Source: JAJDTT01 sp022827025
GTDB taxonomy: Bacteria; Acidobacteriota; UBA6911; RPQK01; JAJDTT01
NCBI GenBank assembly: GCA_965203535.1
Contig: OZ241897.1
Span: 5,580,001-5,644,000, forward strand
Length of the DNA: 64,000 nucleotides
Direction of reading: 5' to 3'
The notes below the pieces were generated by a model, which was not told the DNA's origin, did not search any database, and saw only the letters and a list, made by a program, of their open reading frames with translations. Positions 25,787-33,811 of the stretch are shown here, piece by piece. Both the position numbers and the translations under genes were made by a program. Each line of letters opens with the position of its first letter. The stretch's first letter is position 1.

Positions 25787-27361
25787 ATGGGCAGAGACCG
25801 TGAGACGTTGCTCAGGAAATACCACCAGGCTCGATGGGACGAGGAGATCATCTGCGAGATGGACGTGCCCGGCGAACGGGGCATCCTGGTGCCCGAGGCC
25901 GAGGCCGGCATCCAGGAAGCGGTGGGAGACGGAACCTCCCGGATTCCGGAGAACCTGAGACGGAAACAGCCGCCGGCCCTGCCCGAAATCAACCAGATGC
26001 GGGTGAACCGCCACTACCTGCGGCTCTCCCAGGAGACTCTCGGGACCGACGTCAACATCGACATCAGCCAGGGCACCTGTACCATGAAGTACAGCCCCAA
26101 GATCCAGGAGCACGTGGCCACCCGAAACCCGGGCATGGCCGAGATCCATCCCCTGCAGGACGAGAGCACGATTCAGGGAATCCTGCACGTCTACTACCAG
26201 TTCGAGCAGTTCCTGAAGGAGATCTCGGGCCTGGACCGGTTCAGCTTCCAGCCCGGAGGGGGCGCCCAGGGGGTCTTCACCAACGCCTCCATGGTGCGCG
26301 CCTACCATGCCTCCCGAGGCGATCACCAGCGGGACGAGGTGATCACCACCATGTTCTCCCACCCCTGCGACGCGGCCACCGGCGCCACCGCCGGCTACAA
26401 GGTCGTCACCCTGATGCCGGACGACACCGGCTATCCCCACGTCGACGCCATGAAGGCGGCCGTCTCCGAGCGGACGGCGGGCATCTTCATCACCAACCCG
26501 GAGGACACGGGCCTCTACAACCCGCAGATCAAGGAGTTCGTCGACATCGCCCACGGCGTGGGCGCCCTCTGCAGCTACGACCAGGCCAACGCCAACGGGC
26601 TCCTGGGGATCACGCGAGCGAAAGAGGCGGGCTTCGATCTCTGCCACTTCAACGTCCACAAGACCTTCTCCATGCCCCACGCCTGCATGGGCCCCGCCAT
26701 CGGCGCCGTCGGCGTGGTGGACGAGCTGAAGCGTTATCTTCCCCTGCCCCGGGTCGAGTTCGACGGCGAGCGTTACACGTTGGACTACCAGGGCGAACCG
26801 GAGAGCATCGGCCGGGTCCGTTCCTTTCTGGGCAACGCGCAGGGAGTCCTCAAGGCCTACGCCTGGGTCATGCAGCTCGGCGCCGACGGGTTGCGGGAAG
26901 TGGCCGAGTGCTCCGTCCTCAACAACAACTACATGTTGAAGAAGCTGAGCGAGGTGCCCGGGGTCGTCATCCAGTACTCGGAAGAAAAACGGCGCCTGGA
27001 GCAGGTGCGCTACAGTTGGGGCAAGTTGAACCGGGATACGGGCGTGGGAACCGACGACGTCAACCGCAGAATCGCCGACTACGGGATCCAGCACTACTGG
27101 CCCAGCCATCACCCCTGGATCGTCCCCGAGCCCTTCACCCTGGAGCCGTGCGAGTCCTATTCCAAGGACGACATCGACGAGTACGTGGCCGTCTTGCGCC
27201 AGATCTCCAAGGAAGCCTACGAGAACCCGGAACTGGTCAAGAGCGCGCCGCATAATTCGGCGATTCACAAGGTCCCGGCGCCCAGCATCGACGAGCCCGA
27301 GCGGATCGCGGTGACCTGGCGCCAGTACGTGAAGAAACAAGCCGCCAAGAACTCCGGGTAA
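25787..27361 (+). CDS. Glycine dehydrogenase (P-protein) subunit-2-like protein, divergent active-site loops
   Basis: A 524-residue fold-type-I PLP enzyme. The start at 25787 is chosen for AAAGGAG and a family-like N-terminus; an earlier start at 25724 overlaps the previous gene. It has the GcvPB landmarks GMAEIHPLQDESTIQG, the cofactor aspartate in SYDQANANG (about residue 265) and the PLP lysine in HFNVHKTF (Lys292). Two loops differ from glycine enzymes. The usual HGGGGPG after HKTFxxP is HACMGPA (residues 298-304). The usual AHGTNPASA is SHPCDAATG (191-199). Both line the active site, so a different amino acid or related substrate is possible. It overlaps the next gene by one base (TAATG). 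Confidence 0.82.
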   Translation: MGRDRETLLRKYHQARWDEEIICEMDVPGERGILVPEAEAGIQEAVGDGTSRIPENLRRKQPPALPEINQMRVNRHYLRLSQETLGTDVNIDISQGTCTMKYSPKIQEHVATRNPGMAEIHPLQDESTIQGILHVYYQFEQFLKEISGLDRFSFQPGGGAQGVFTNASMVRAYHASRGDHQRDEVITTMFSHPCDAATGATAGYKVVTLMPDDTGYPHVDAMKAAVSERTAGIFITNPEDTGLYNPQIKEFVDIAHGVGALCSYDQANANGLLGITRAKEAGFDLCHFNVHKTFSMPHACMGPAIGAVGVVDELKRYLPLPRVEFDGERYTLDYQGEPESIGRVRSFLGNAQGVLKAYAWVMQLGADGLREVAECSVLNNNYMLKKLSEVPGVVIQYSEEKRRLEQVRYSWGKLNRDTGVGTDDVNRRIADYGIQHYWPSHHPWIVPEPFTLEPCESYSKDDIDEYVAVLRQISKEAYENPELVKSAPHNSAIHKVPAPSIDEPERIAVTWRQYVKKQAAKNSG

Positions 27362-28485
27362 TGCCTCGACGCACTCTCGGCGTCATCGTCAATCCCGTCG
27401 CCGGCATGGGCGGCCGGGTGGGGCTCAAGGGGAGCGACGGGGTCGAGATCCTGCGCCGCGCCCGCGAACTGGGGGCCCGCCCCGAGGCCCCGGGACGGAT
27501 GGCCCAGGCGCTGACGGCCATCTCCGAATTCAAGGATCGGGCCCGCGTTCTCACCTACCCCGGCCAGATGGGCGAGGAATCCTGCGCCCTGGCAAGTCTC
27601 CCGGCCACCGTCATCGGACGCACCGAGGGCGAGGAGACGACTCCCGAAGACACCCGGCGGGCGGCCCGCCAGATGGCGGCTGCCGGAGCCGACCTGATCC
27701 TCTTCGCCGGCGGGGACGGAACCGCCCGCGACCTCTACCACGCCGTCGGCGAGGAGGTGCCGGTTCTGGGGGTACCCGCGGGCGTCAAGATCCACTCGGC
27801 GGTCTACGCCGTGACCCCCCGGAGCGCCGGCGAACTCGTGGTCCTCTGGCTGCAGCGCAGGCTGCTGCGAATGCGCTCCTCCGAGGTCATGGACATCGAC
27901 GAGGAGGCGTTCCGGGCGGGCGTGGTTCGAGCCAAGCTCTACGGATACCTGCGGGTTCCGGAAGAGAACCGGTTCGTCCAGAACGTGAAGGCGGGAGGGG
28001 TCGTCCACGAGGCGGAAGCCCTCCGGGGAATCTGCGCCGAGGTTCTGCGAGCCATGGAGGACCCGGACTGCATCTTCGCCGTGGGACCGGGAACCACCAC
28101 GCGGGGCATCCTCCAGGCCCTGGAACTCCAGAACACGCTGCTGGGGGTGGATGTGGTGCGGAACCAGAAGCTGCTGGCCAACGACGTCACCGCGCACCAG
28201 CTCCTGGACCTGATCGTCGGGCACAGGGCCAAGGTCGTGGTGACGGCCATCGGTGGCCAGGGGCACATCCTGGGCCGGGGAAACCAGCAAATCAGTCCTG
28301 AGATCATCCGCCAAGTGGGCCGGGAGAATCTCATGATCATCGCCACCAAGGAGAAGCTCGTCTCCTTGGGCGGCCGTCCTCTCCTGGTGGATACGGGCGA
28401 TGCGGCTCTGGATCAGGAGCTCTCCGGATACACGCGGATCATCACCGGGTACGGCGACTACGTCATCTACAAGGTGGGTTACTGA
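27361..28485 (+). CDS. ATP-NAD kinase-like / AcoX family protein
   Basis: A 374-residue protein whose ATG shares its A with the TAA of the preceding gene (TAATG), so translation is coupled. It opens LGVIVNPVAGMGGRVGLKG and carries FAGGDGTARD with the GGDG motif at residues 117-120, the ATP-binding loop shared by NAD kinases and diacylglycerol kinases. The overall length and start match the AcoX family, long known from acetoin-catabolism operons (acoXABC) but with no settled reaction. Here it is tied to the P-protein-like pair and lies upstream of AcoA/AcoB/AcoC-like genes at 31811-35044, so both settings appear in one locus. Confidence 0.8.
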   Translation: MPRRTLGVIVNPVAGMGGRVGLKGSDGVEILRRARELGARPEAPGRMAQALTAISEFKDRARVLTYPGQMGEESCALASLPATVIGRTEGEETTPEDTRRAARQMAAAGADLILFAGGDGTARDLYHAVGEEVPVLGVPAGVKIHSAVYAVTPRSAGELVVLWLQRRLLRMRSSEVMDIDEEAFRAGVVRAKLYGYLRVPEENRFVQNVKAGGVVHEAEALRGICAEVLRAMEDPDCIFAVGPGTTTRGILQALELQNTLLGVDVVRNQKLLANDVTAHQLLDLIVGHRAKVVVTAIGGQGHILGRGNQQISPEIIRQVGRENLMIIATKEKLVSLGGRPLLVDTGDAALDQELSGYTRIITGYGDYVIYKVGY

Positions 28486-28541
28486 CGGAAGTGGGCGTCC
28501 TTGATGATCGCGCCGACGGGTCAGGAAAGATGCTGTTTCGG

Positions 28542-28585
28542 TGGGAGTCTGCGCAGTAGATTAATTTCTGGCGCGCAGGTTCCTA
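28542..28585. mobile_element. 44-bp internally deleted copy of the inverted-repeat element, copy C
   Basis: Left end TGGGAGTCTGCGCAGTAGA, right end TTTCTGGCGCGCAGGTTCCTA; about 120 internal bases of the long form are absent and several positions have drifted, including the left TA (now TG). It lies between two convergent genes, 57 bases after the AcoX-like gene. Its last three bases, CTA on the plus strand, are the TAG stop of the minus-strand gene at 28583-28987. The hairpin could terminate or stabilise both transcripts. Confidence 0.65.
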
Positions 28586-28987
28586 GCTTGCGACGGCCCG
28601 CCGGACGATCGCTTCGCGCAGACCCTTCAGCAGCCCTTCCAGGCCCGCCATGCGCTCCCGGAGTTCGCCGATGTGGGAATCGACCCGGCCTATCTGTCCG
28701 CGCATGTCCTGCACTTCCTGCCGCATCTCCTGCCGCAGTTCCTGGATCTCCTGCCGCATGTCCTGCCGCAGTTTCCGGGTCGCCTGCCGCATTTCCTGAA
28801 TCTCCTGCCGCGTCTCCTGGCGGGTCGCTCTCATCTCGTGGCGCAGGTCCTGGATCTCTTCCCGTGTCTCGTGCCGCATGTCCCGCATCTCGTGCCGCAG
28901 CCCTCGGCCGCTGGCCAAAATCAGTCCGGCCAAGCCGATACCCACCGCCGCCACCGCAGCCAGGACGCTTATCAGTTCGACATTCAT
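28583..28987 (-). CDS. Membrane-anchored coiled-coil protein
   Basis: A 134-residue protein with GGAGGAGG before its ATG at 28987 (a longer frame to 29065 is rejected for lack of a binding site). Residues 5-25 form one transmembrane helix (LAAVAAVGIGLAGLILA). The rest is an unbroken, charge-rich coiled coil made of repeats like RHEMRDMRHETREEIQDL and RQEMRQEVQDMR, ending in ELRERMAGLEGLLKGLREAI. Proteins of this shape are widespread and usually of unknown role. It stands alone, convergent with the AcoX-like operon and divergent from the lipoprotein gene. Its stop codon lies in the mobile element, so its original C-terminus may have been changed slightly. Confidence 0.7.
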   Translation of the reverse strand: MNVELISVLAAVAAVGIGLAGLILASGRGLRHEMRDMRHETREEIQDLRHEMRATRQETRQEIQEMRQATRKLRQDMRQEIQELRQEMRQEVQDMRGQIGRVDSHIGELRERMAGLEGLLKGLREAIVRRAVAS

Positions 28988-29084
28988 TCGTCCTCCTCCG
29001 TCGACATTCCAGGCACGGCGGATCCGAATTGCGGCGATCAGGAAGTGAGCAGGAAATCTGCCCAACTATCCGAAGCATTCTTCC

Positions 29085-29107
29085 GTTGACCGCCGGCGGT
29101 TGTCAAC
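29085..29107. promoter_or_regulatory. Imperfect palindrome in a divergent intergenic region, possible operator
   Basis: The arms GTTGACCGCC and GGCGGTTGTCAAC pair apart from a two-base bulge. The site lies in the 292-base gap between the coiled-coil gene (minus, start 28987) and the lipoprotein-led operon (plus, start 29280), where a regulator of either could bind. The TTGACC inside it could also serve as a -35 element. This rests on symmetry and position only. Confidence 0.3.
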
Positions 29108-29279
29108 TTCCATTCAGTAGAACGACGAGCCGGAGAAATATGCGAAGTAATGAAGTGCTTCGGAGAAGCCCGCCAGGTTCCAGTTGGCTCGGTGGTCGGG
29201 TATGATCCGGGGACGGCCCCGGCAGCGGCCACGCTCGGAAGAACATTCAAATCGCCGCAATCGAAGAGCCTGAAGAACT

Positions 29280-30983
29280 ATGAAATCTCCTGCCGGCCCC
29301 CGATCTCACGTTCCATTCCGAATCCCGAGCTGCGCCGGTGTCAGGACCGGAATCTACGCACTTGTGCTCCTGGGATTGCTCGCCGCCTGCGCGGAGCACC
29401 GGACTCCGGAGGGAGAGACAGCCCAATCGGAGGGGCTGAAGCGCCGGGTGATCTTCAATGGCGACTCGGCGGTCCTCATGCACCCCGGAGCGTCCACCGT
29501 GGAAGGCTTCCTGACGCCCCGGCTCGAGGCCCTTCCGGGAACCCCCGTGACCACCGTCAGTTGGTCGATCCTGGCCGGCGACGCCCCCTCCTACGACAGC
29601 CGCGTCCAACCCATCTACGGGGACGGTCAGCAATTGGAGCGGCCCGACTACATGAACACCTACGCGGCCAACCTCAAGGCCCTGGTCGACGCCGGCACCT
29701 GCCCTCTCAAGATCGTCACCGACTTCGCCCATGAGCATGGCATGGAGGCCTTCGCCTCGGTGCGCATGAACGACGTTCACGACAGCTTTGTCCAGGGGCA
29801 CCTCTCCCGCTGGAAGCTGGACTACCGCGAGTTCCTGGTGAGCACTCGCGGGCTGCAGACGGCCATCGCCGAACCCGCCTTTCCCGGCTCCCGGGTGGCC
29901 AACCTCTACGCCACGGCCCTGGACTTCACCCACCAGGTGGTCCGGGACCGCAAGTTCGAGATCATCGAGGAGGTCTGCCTCCGGTACGACCTGGACGGCA
30001 TCGAGCTGGACTTCATCCGCCATCCCGTCCTCTTCAAGAGCATCTTCGAAGGAGGGACCATCACCCCCGAGCAGGTCTCCCTCATGACCGCCTTCATCCG
30101 GAGGATTCGTCACCGCATGGACGAGATCGGCAAGGAGCGGGGGCGGCCCCTCCTGCTGGCGGTTCGGACTCCGGACGACCTGGAGCTCTCCCTCGGGATC
30201 GGCCTGGATCTCGAGGCCTGGATGCGGGAGGGCCTGGTGGACATGCTGATCCTCGGTGGCGGCTACGCCCATTTCTCCCTCCCCGTGGCGAAGATGGCCA
30301 AGGCCGCCCATGCCTACGGCGTGCCGCTCTATCCCTGCATCAACAATCCCGGTCAACTGATGGATGGCAAGGGAACCGAAATGACCCGGGCCCTGGCCAC
30401 CAAGTGGTATGCGGGCGGCGCCGACGGAATCTATTTCTGGAATCTGACGGCTCCCTGGGAACAGATTCGCGACGAGGCCCGGTGGCGGGCGCTCCGGAAA
30501 CGGGTCTATGCCTGTCTGGACGGCATCGACGACCCCGAGGCGCTGGAGGGCAAGGAAAAGATCTACTCGGCCGCCGAAGAAGTCTGGTTCCCCTATGCCT
30601 TCATCTCCAGCCGGGGCCACCTGCCGGCGTCCTTGGAGCCGGGAGTCCCAACCCGGTTTCCCATCGTCATCGGCGACGATGTCCCGCGTCTGGAAGAGGA
30701 GGGACGTCTGAGCGGCGCCGAACTCACACTCGAGTTGGAAGGCACGCCGCCGGAGTTGGAACAGTTGGCCGTGCGTATCAATGGAACAGCGCTGGAGGGC
30801 GGGATGGTACTGGCGCCGGAGGCGGAGACGGACCCGATTCGCATCGCATTCGCGCTTCCAGCCGGCGTGTTGGACCAAGGTGAGAACCTGGTGGAAGCCG
30901 GGCTCGGCGAGTCCTCTCCGGATCGGAAGCTGACCCTCTCCAAGGCCAGACTGAGACTGATTCCCGGTGAGCCCTCGCCATGA
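29280..30983 (+). CDS. Lipoprotein with a TIM-barrel glycosidase-like domain
   Basis: A 567-residue protein. A long N-terminal segment leads to the lipobox in VLLGLLAACAEH, so the mature protein should be anchored by its cysteine. The central domain looks like a (beta/alpha)8 barrel of the GHL10/DUF187-like type: the strand and loop YDLDGIELDFIRHPVLF carries the Asp/Glu pair expected at the barrel mouth, followed by GLVDMLILGGGYAHF and GGADGIYFWNL. The last 130 residues form a beta-sandwich. Its stop overlaps the next start (ATGA at 30980), making it the first gene of the dehydrogenase run. A sugar substrate is likely from the fold but unproven. Confidence 0.7.
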   Translation: MKSPAGPRSHVPFRIPSCAGVRTGIYALVLLGLLAACAEHRTPEGETAQSEGLKRRVIFNGDSAVLMHPGASTVEGFLTPRLEALPGTPVTTVSWSILAGDAPSYDSRVQPIYGDGQQLERPDYMNTYAANLKALVDAGTCPLKIVTDFAHEHGMEAFASVRMNDVHDSFVQGHLSRWKLDYREFLVSTRGLQTAIAEPAFPGSRVANLYATALDFTHQVVRDRKFEIIEEVCLRYDLDGIELDFIRHPVLFKSIFEGGTITPEQVSLMTAFIRRIRHRMDEIGKERGRPLLLAVRTPDDLELSLGIGLDLEAWMREGLVDMLILGGGYAHFSLPVAKMAKAAHAYGVPLYPCINNPGQLMDGKGTEMTRALATKWYAGGADGIYFWNLTAPWEQIRDEARWRALRKRVYACLDGIDDPEALEGKEKIYSAAEEVWFPYAFISSRGHLPASLEPGVPTRFPIVIGDDVPRLEEEGRLSGAELTLELEGTPPELEQLAVRINGTALEGGMVLAPEAETDPIRIAFALPAGVLDQGENLVEAGLGESSPDRKLTLSKARLRLIPGEPSP

Positions 30984-31783
30984 CCACCGGCCAGCCTTCA
31001 GCTTCCGTTCCGGCGGTCGATGGACTCTTCCGCCTGGACGGCCAGGTGGCAGTGGTCACCGGCGGGGGCGGCAGTATCGGACGCACGGCCTCCCATGTCC
31101 TGGCCCAGGCCGGCGCCGCGGTGGTGGTGGCCGACCGTGACCGGCAGGAGGCGGGGCGGGTCGCAGCGGAGATTTCCGGCGATGGAAGGCGAGCCGCCGT
31201 CCGGGAATGGGACGTGACCCTGGAGCGGGAGGTGACTGCCGGGTTCGGACAGGTCCTGGAGGAGTACGGGCGTCTGGACGTGCTGGTCAACAGCGTGGGC
31301 GGCGGGAAGCACGTCCCGGCCATGGAGATGAGCCTGGAGGATTGGAACGAGGTGCTCACCAGGAACCTGACCTCCACCTTCCTGTGCTGCCGGGAAGCGG
31401 GCCGGCGGATGGCGGCCCGGGGAGGGGGAAGCATCGTCAACATCTCGTCCATCCTGGGACACAGCGGAGGCGGCATGTATCCCAACTCCGCCTATCATGC
31501 CGCCAAGGGAGCGGTGGTGAACCTGACCCGGGCGCTGGCGGCGGAATGGGGGCGTCACGGAGTCCGGGTCAACGAGATCGCTCCCACCTTCACCGACTCG
31601 CCGCTGGCGGCGTCGATTCTGCATATTCCCGAGATGCGGCAGGCCATCGAGGAGTACACTCCTCTGGGGCGCGTCGCCCAGACGGGAGACATGGCCGGCG
31701 CGATCCTCTATCTGGCCAGCCCCGCGTCCGCCATGGTCACGGGACACAGCCTGTTCGTGGATGGAGGTTGGCTGGCTCGCTGA
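30980..31783 (+). CDS. Short-chain dehydrogenase/reductase (classical SDR)
   Basis: A 267-residue cytoplasmic oxidoreductase. The N-terminal VAVVTGGGGSIGRTA is the NAD(P)-binding TGxxxGxG motif. NSVGGGK stands for the NAG motif, and the catalytic residues are seen in NISSILGHSGG (Ser) and SAYHAAKGAVVNL (Tyr and Lys of YxxxK). The end (GHSLFVDGGWLA) is the usual SDR C-terminus. Its ATG overlaps the lipoprotein's TGA, and the E1alpha gene follows 27 bases later, so it is in the same transcript. It may act on an alcohol or keto form of the sugar acid or hydroxy compound feeding the dehydrogenase, which is inference. Confidence 0.88.
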   Translation: MTTGQPSASVPAVDGLFRLDGQVAVVTGGGGSIGRTASHVLAQAGAAVVVADRDRQEAGRVAAEISGDGRRAAVREWDVTLEREVTAGFGQVLEEYGRLDVLVNSVGGGKHVPAMEMSLEDWNEVLTRNLTSTFLCCREAGRRMAARGGGSIVNISSILGHSGGGMYPNSAYHAAKGAVVNLTRALAAEWGRHGVRVNEIAPTFTDSPLAASILHIPEMRQAIEEYTPLGRVAQTGDMAGAILYLASPASAMVTGHSLFVDGGWLAR

Positions 31784-31810
31784 ACCGGAAACGAAGGAGA
31801 GACCACAGCC

Positions 31811-32794
31811 ATGGGAATCAAGGGTCCGACGACGGAACAACTGCTGGACATGTACGCCGCCATGTGGCGCATCCGTCTCTTCGAAGAGCAGGCGGAATAC
31901 CAGTCCGGCCAGGGCAAGGTCCTGGGGGCGCTGCACACCTACATCGGACAGGAGGCGGTGGGAGTCGGGATCTGCGCCCATCTCACCGATGCCGACTACA
32001 TCACCTCCACCCACAGGGGCCACGGCCACTGCATCTCCAAGGGCGCCGACGTCCGCCGGATGATGGCGGAGCTGTTCGGACGCGTCACCGGCTACTGCAA
32101 GGGAAAGGGTGGCTCCATGCATATCGCGGACTTCGCCGTGGGGATGCTGGGAGCCAACGGCATCGTGGCGGGCGGGTTCGGCCTGGCCACAGGAGCGGGT
32201 TTGGCCGCCCAGGTGCGCGAGAGCGGACAGGTCGCCGTCTGCTTTTTTGGCGACGGCGCGGTCAATCGCGGACCCTTTCACGAGAACATCAACCTGGGAG
32301 CCGTCTGGCGGCTGCCCGTCGTCTACGTCTGCGAGAACAACCAGTACGCCCAGTGGACTCCGCAGGAGGAGATCACCCTGGTGACCGACGTGGCCTCCAT
32401 GTCTTCGGCCTACGGGATTCCCGGCGCTCAGGTGGACGGGATGGACGTCCTGTCGGTGTACGAGGCGGCCGGCGAGGCCGTCGACCGGGCCCGCCGGGGC
32501 GAGGGACCCACGCTGCTGGAGTGCAAGACCTACCGCTTCCATGGACACAACTTCGGCGACCCCCAGCAGTATCGAACCAAGGAGGAGATTTCGAATTGGT
32601 CCGGACAGCATGATCCCATCCAGGGTCTTGGGGACCATCTCCAGCGCGAGGGGGTCCTGACGGCTGAGGAGGCTGAGTCGATCCGGAAATCGGTGGAGGA
32701 GGAGATCGCCGGCGCGGTGCGATTCGCCGACGAAAGCCCCTATCCCGGCCCGGAGGAGTTGACCCGCGACGTCTTCTCTACCCCGGTTGCGTGA
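31811..32794 (+). CDS. 2-oxoacid/acetoin dehydrogenase E1 component, alpha subunit
   Basis: A 327-residue thiamine-diphosphate enzyme subunit with GAAGGAG before its ATG. It has the E1alpha hallmarks IGQEAVGVGICAHL, THRGHGHCISKGADV, KGKGGSMHIAD and the ThDP/Mg motif GDGAVNRGPFHENINLGAVW ending in VCENNQYAQ. The length fits AcoA and short PdhA types rather than the branched-chain type. With the beta subunit it decarboxylates a 2-oxoacid or cleaves acetoin, then acylates the lipoyl group of E2. The neighbours are E1beta and E2 in the order acoA-acoB-acoC. Pyruvate versus acetoin cannot be decided by eye. Confidence 0.92.
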   Translation: MGIKGPTTEQLLDMYAAMWRIRLFEEQAEYQSGQGKVLGALHTYIGQEAVGVGICAHLTDADYITSTHRGHGHCISKGADVRRMMAELFGRVTGYCKGKGGSMHIADFAVGMLGANGIVAGGFGLATGAGLAAQVRESGQVAVCFFGDGAVNRGPFHENINLGAVWRLPVVYVCENNQYAQWTPQEEITLVTDVASMSSAYGIPGAQVDGMDVLSVYEAAGEAVDRARRGEGPTLLECKTYRFHGHNFGDPQQYRTKEEISNWSGQHDPIQGLGDHLQREGVLTAEEAESIRKSVEEEIAGAVRFADESPYPGPEELTRDVFSTPVA

Positions 32795-32827
32795 GAAAGA
32801 CCCGTCCAGAAGGAGGACCAGCACGTC

Positions 32828-33799
32828 ATGCCATCGATACCCATGAACCAGGCGATTCGAGAAGCCCTGCACGAGGAGATGGCCCGGGATTCGAGCATTT
32901 TCGTCCTGGGCGAGGACGTCATCGCCCACGGCGGGCCCTACGCCGTCACCCGAGGCATCGCCGAGCAGTTCCCTGACCGGATCCGCCAGACGCCCATCTC
33001 CGAGGCCGCCATCGTCGGCACCGCCGTCGGAGCCGCCCTCTGCGGACTGCGCCCGGTGGCGGAGATCATGTACGTCGACTTCATCACCTGCGCCATGGAT
33101 GAAGTGGTCAATCAGATGGCCAAGGTCCGGTACATGTTCGGGGGACAGACCGACGTCCCGGTGATCTTGCGGCTTCCGTCCGGGTCGGCGCGGCTCATCG
33201 CCGCCCAGCATTCCCAGAGCCTGGAAGCCTGGTTCATGCATGTGCCCGGACTGCAGGTGGCGGTTCCCTCCACCCCCCGCGACGCCAAGGGGCTCATGAA
33301 GTCCGCCCTGCGGGGCCGGGACCCGGTCATGTTCATTGAGTACAAACGCCTCTACTCGGTCAAGGGGGAGGTTCCGGACAAGGAATACGTGATTCCCTTC
33401 GGCCAGGCCGACGTCAAGCGCCAGGGGGAGGACATCACGGTGGTGGCGTCGGGGCCCATGGTGGGGAAGGCGCTGGAAGCGGCGCGGATCCTGAGCGCGG
33501 AAGGGATCGAGTTGGAGGTGATCGATCCCCGGACGCTGGTGCCGCTGGACACGGACACCATCTTCTCCTCGGTGGAGAAGACCAACCGCGCCATCATCAC
33601 CGACGAAGAGGTTCGGCGGGGAGGGTCGAGCGCGGAGCTGGCCTCCCGGATCGCCGAGGAGTGTTTCGACTACCTGGACGCCCCCGTCCGCCGGGTCGCC
33701 GCCGCCGACGTGCCCATGCCTTTCAGCCCCGTCTTGGAGAAGCTGGCGGTGCCCAGCGTCGAGAAACTGCTCGCGGCGGCGCGAGAGCTGGTGACGTAG
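32828..33799 (+). CDS. 2-oxoacid/acetoin dehydrogenase E1 component, beta subunit
   Basis: A 323-residue partner of the preceding subunit, with AGGAGG before its ATG. It starts MNQAIREALHEEMARD and has VLGEDVIAHGGPYAVT, then the family blocks PISEAAIVGTAVGAALCGLRP, PSGSARLIAAQHSQSLEAW and the C-terminal transketolase half with PRTLVPLDTDTI. E1alpha and E1beta form the alpha2beta2 heterotetramer whose ThDP sits between subunits. It is 33 bases behind E1alpha and 12 bases ahead of E2, so all three are made from one message. Nothing in it looks degenerate. Confidence 0.92.
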   Translation: MPSIPMNQAIREALHEEMARDSSIFVLGEDVIAHGGPYAVTRGIAEQFPDRIRQTPISEAAIVGTAVGAALCGLRPVAEIMYVDFITCAMDEVVNQMAKVRYMFGGQTDVPVILRLPSGSARLIAAQHSQSLEAWFMHVPGLQVAVPSTPRDAKGLMKSALRGRDPVMFIEYKRLYSVKGEVPDKEYVIPFGQADVKRQGEDITVVASGPMVGKALEAARILSAEGIELEVIDPRTLVPLDTDTIFSSVEKTNRAIITDEEVRRGGSSAELASRIAEECFDYLDAPVRRVAAADVPMPFSPVLEKLAVPSVEKLLAAARELVT

Positions 33800-33811
33800 A
33801 GGACGGTTCTC

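Noticed and set aside
24333..27361. Ordinary glycine cleavage P-protein (gcvPA/gcvPB)
   Set aside because: Active-site loops differ and gcvT/gcvH are absent, so gene symbols were withheld and the pair is described as P-protein-like.
28501..29205. 234-codon ORF on the plus strand opposite the coiled-coil gene
   Set aside because: Ala/Pro/Ser-rich shadow translation; the minus-strand frame has a transmembrane helix, heptads and a strong binding site.
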